64,000 nt of DNA from Cymbidium sinense (Eukaryota; Streptophyta; Magnoliopsida; Asparagales; Orchidaceae), in the NCBI GenBank assembly GCA_021442155.1, contig CM038216.1, forward strand, positions 90,569,666-90,633,665, in the 5' to 3' direction. This document shows positions 60,801 through 64,000 of the stretch, one piece after another (within the stretch, counting starts at the first letter, position 1; the number at the start of each line of letters is the position of its first letter). The translations under genes and the position numbers were made by a program. The notes below the pieces were generated by a model, which was given only the letters and a program-made list of their open reading frames with translations, had not been told where the DNA came from and searched no databases.

Positions 60801-63800
60801 AATAAACCTAAATAAAGTAAAATAAAATCAAATAAAAACCTAAACTAAAACTTATACCTAAACCTAAACCTAAAAATTAAATAAAATAAAAAAGAAACTA
60901 AATAAAAATAAAATAAATCAAAACCTAAAATAAACTTAAAAACAAAAAACCATAATAAAATAAAATAAACATAAAATAAAAATAAAATAAACCTAATATA
61001 AAATAAATAAAAACTTCAACCTAAAAAATAAACCAAAAAATAAAACTCAAAAATAAATAAAAAATAAAACCTAAACCCTAACCTAAAGAAAGACCTGAAC
61101 CTAAAATAAAAATAATAAATAAAATAAAATAAATTTAAACCAAAACTAAAATAAACTAAACAAAAATAAATAAAACCTAAACCTAAAATAAACAAAACCT
61201 AAACCTAAACCTAAACTAAATAAAATAAAATAAACTAAAAAATAAAACCTATAAATAAACAAAAAATAAAATCCAAAAACCTAAATAGAAAAAAATAAAA
61301 TAAAAGCCTAAACCTAACCTAAACCTAAATATAAAAATAAAAATAAAAAGTAAAACTTAAACCAAAAAAATAAAATAAAAATAAAACTCAACTAAAAACT
61401 AAACCTAAACCTAAACTAAAACCAAAATAATAAACTAAAATAAAAAATATAAACTAAAATAAATAAACCTAAAATAAATAAACCAAAATAAATAAAAATA
61501 AAAAATAAACCTAAATAAAAAGAATAAACTAAAATAAATAAAAAATTAACTAAATAAACTAAATAAACATAAACCTACGGGTTTACTTAATTTAAAAAAA
61601 AACCCTAAACCCAAAATCCTAAACCCAAAAGCTAACGCTAAACCTATAGCGATAAACCCTAAAAACCAAAAAAACCAAAAGTTAAACTAAATAAATCCTA
61701 AAAATAAAATAAATATATAAAACTAAACCTAATTAAAATAAATAAATAAAATATAATAAAAACCTAAACTAAAACCTAAACCCAAAACTAAATCTAAAAG
61801 TAAAGTAAAAAAAGTAACCTAAATAAAAATAAAATCAATTAGAACCTAAACTAACCTATAAAATAAAATAAACCTAAAAATAAAAAACCTAAACAAAATA
61901 AAAATAAAAATAAAATAAACCTAAAATAAAATAAAATAAAAACTAAATAAAAACCTAAACCTAAAAAACAAATTTAGAAATAAAACCAAAAAGTAAATAT
62001 AAAATAAAAGTGAAACCTTAACCTAAAAAAACCAAAACATAAAATAAAAATAAAATAAACCTAAACCTAAACCAAGATAAAGTAAACTAAAATAAATAAA
62101 ATCCTAACCTAAACCTAAAATAAACTAAACTGAAACCTAAACCTAAACTAAATAAAATAAAATAAAATAAAAAATAAATACTAAAACTAAAACAAAAATA
62201 AAAACCTAAAACCTAAAGATAAAAAAATAAAATAAAAACTAAAACCTAAACCTAAAATTAAAAAGTAAAACCTAAAAAGTAAAAAATAAAATAAAATAAA
62301 CTCAACTAAAATAAACCTAAAAGATAAAATGACTAAAAGATAAACTAAACCTAAATACAAAATAAAAAAATAAACTATAAAATAAAATAAAAAAATAAAC
62401 TAAATGACCAAAATAAAGATAAAATAAACTTAAAATAAAATAAAATAAATAAATAATAAATAAACTAAATGAAGCTAAATAAACTAAACTATTCAATAAA
62501 AAAAATTCTAAAACCTAAAAATCCTAAATAAACACTAAACCTAAACCTTAAAATAAAAACAAAAAAGTAAATAAATAAAACCTAAAAATAAAATAAATAA
62601 ATAAACCTAAACCTAAATGAAATAAAATAAAATAAAAACTTAAACTAAAACCAAAACCTAAACCTAAACCTAAAAATAAAATAAAATCAAAAATTAAACT
62701 AAAAAAAAAATAAAATAAATAAAAACTTAAATTAAACTATAAAATAAAATAGACCTAAAACTATAAAACCTTAATAAAATAAAAAGGAATGTAAAATAAA
62801 AATAAAATAAACCTAAAATGAAATAAATAAAAACTAAATAAACACCTAAACCTAAAAAATAAATTTTAAAATAAAACCAAAAAGTAAAAAAAAAAACCTA
62901 AACCTTAACCTAAAAAAAAACCTAAACCTAAAATAAAAATAAAATAAACCTAAAGCTAAACTAAAATAAACAGAAATAAAATTAACAAAATCTAAAATAA
63001 AGTAAATTTAAATATAAACCTAAACTAAATAAAATAAAATAAATAAAAAATAAAGCCTTAAAATAAACTAAAAATACAAATCTAAAACCTAAACCTAAAA
63101 AAATGAAATAAAAACCTAAACGTAAACTTAAAAATAAAAAGTAAAACCTAAATCTAAAAAATAAAATAAAAATAAAACTCAACTAAAAATAAACCTAAAC
63201 TTGAACCTAAACCAAAATAATAAACTAAAATAAAAACCAAAAATAAAATAAATAATCCTAAAATAAATAAACTAATTAAAATACAAAATAAACTAAATAA
63301 AATAAAATAAAATAAAATAAATAAATAAAAAATAACTAAACTAAAATAATAAACTCTTGGTTTGTAATTTAAAAAAAACCATAAACCTACAACCCCAAAA
63401 CAACCATAACCTTAAACCTATAAACTTACCTAAACCAAAATTCCTAAAAAAGCCAAGCCTAAAACCCCTAAACCCTGATCCTAATCCTAAAACCTAATCT
63501 TGATCCTAAATCCTAAACTAAATCCTAAACCTAAACTTTACCCCCAATCCTGACCCACAAATCTAAACCCTTCAGGGAAAACCAAGACCACTAAACCTAC
63601 CAACTGACCTAAACAAAATAAATAAACTAAACTAAATGAAATAGAACAAACCTAAATAAAATAAAAATAAAACTAAAATGGCTAAATAAACTATGCCTCT
63701 TTAATTAAATTTAAAAATAATCATATTCATCTAAATCCTAAACCCTAACTAACCCACTGACCAAATAACCCTAAATCTAATTCTTAATCCTGACCTAGGC

Positions 63801-64000
63801 CCTAGCCCTAACCTAACCCTAGCCACACCCACTCCCAAAACCATATAACCCTGACTCACACCTAAACTAAATAAAACCCAATCCTGACTAGTCAACCCTA
63901 CATAACCCTACCACCCAGATCCACACAAAACCTAAAATACTACACTAAATGATCTAAAATAAAATAAATAAAACCTAAACCAAAATAAAATAAAAATAAA
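57832..64000. repeat. Array segment 5: right part, most eroded
   Basis: CCCTAAA-rich blocks at about 57840-58040, 58690-58820, 59590-59830, 60645-60760, 61600-61680 and 63370-63560. Anchor words at 59505, 60621, 61567 and 63345, with a probable eroded one near 62480. The unit length in the last 4 kb is 0.9-1.1 kb. From about 63360 the composition shifts: G appears on + ('ccctgatcctaatcct', 'ctgacctaggccctagccc'), in CCTGATC and CTAGCC-type words not used elsewhere in the array. No gene is seen. The array runs off the window. Confidence 0.85.

Larger units (their letters stand above)
22849..64000. repeat. Telomere-like (CCCTAAA) higher-order satellite array, 41 kb
   Basis: C(n)TAAA words (n = 0-3) fill the window from 22849 to the right edge, always with the C-rich strand on +. 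CCCTAAA is the plant telomere repeat. Only short blocks are good telomere repeat, for example 26000-26060, 26990-27050 and 28010-28060. The rest is built of CCTAAA, CTAAA and TAAA in a recurring order. About every 0.95-1.3 kb the order is: anchor word, A-run, CCCTAAA block, then a long CTAAA/TAAA block, next anchor. The array is interrupted by processed pseudogenes and LINE fragments listed separately. The right edge is not reached. The internal order makes this a satellite with telomeric ancestry rather than a chromosome end. Confidence 0.95.

Noticed and set aside
62982..63182. Minus-strand frame rich in Phe and Leu
   Set aside because: Translation of the complement of CTAAA/TAAA repeats. 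Composition artefact.
22849..64000. A native chromosome end
   Set aside because: Orientation would fit a left end, but unique-like and retrotransposon DNA lies on the left, the words are strongly decayed, and LINE and pseudogene insertions sit inside. An interstitial or subtelomeric satellite fits better.
22849..64000. CRISPR-like array of short repeats
   Set aside because: No fixed repeat with unique spacers. The sequence is telomere-like low-complexity DNA in a plant context.

Overview
The window looks like non-genic, repeat-built nuclear DNA of a land plant, probably a seed plant with a large genome. Three things point that way: a plant-lineage Ty3/Gypsy (Tat/Ogre-type) retrotransposon carrying two RNase H domains, a plant L1-type LINE with a C-terminal RNase H, and tens of kilobases of plant-type telomere-like repeat (CCCTAAA). 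I find no intact protein gene and no tRNA, rRNA or CRISPR array. Every recognisable protein is a decayed mobile-element product or a processed pseudogene. The species cannot be named from the sequence.

Region 1 (1-8.7 kb) is the internal part of one heavily mutated Ty3/Gypsy element on the + strand. The order is gag, protease, reverse transcriptase, RNase H, a second archaeal-type RNase H, then integrase, with many stops, frameshifts and lost catalytic residues. Region 2 (8.7-19.2 kb) is the long non-coding 3' part and LTR-like sequence of that family. It contains a complex repeat (8.8-10.9 kb), a roughly 175-bp tandem repeat (11.5-12.4 kb) and a stretch packed with TTGACC/GGTCAA words (12.5-13.6 kb). 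A reversed protease fragment of the same family sits at 19.19-19.75 kb. A second, diverged and shorter copy of the LTR-like sequence follows in direct orientation (19.75-22.75 kb).

Region 3 (22.77-64.0 kb) is about 41 kb of telomere-like DNA, always with the C-rich strand on +. It is not simple telomere. Blocks of CCCTAAA alternate with longer blocks built of CCTAAA, CTAAA and TAAA words, and the succession repeats about every 0.95-1.3 kb with a shared non-telomeric anchor word (consensus near GTTTACTTAATTTAAA followed by an A-run). This is a higher-order satellite made from telomere-like words.

Embedded in the satellite are eight 5'-truncated retrocopies of a glycine-rich RNA-binding protein (GRP7 type) plus one bare 3' tail at the array edge, two 5'-truncated retrocopies of ribosomal protein P0, two long LINE 3' fragments and one short LINE 3' end. 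Their shared truncation points, flanks and lesions show that they were amplified together with the array. The largest visible event is a direct tandem duplication of about 11 kb (about 27.1-37.8 kb against 37.8-49.5 kb). Each half carries GRP, LINE, GRP, P0, GRP in the same order, with copy-specific indels that let the events be ordered.

Nothing here works as an operon or pathway. The interest is evolutionary: a telomere-like satellite that has captured host mRNA retrocopies and spreads them by segmental amplification. Several clusters of small indels in the second duplicate may be decay or poor consensus, and should be checked before fine-scale conclusions are drawn.
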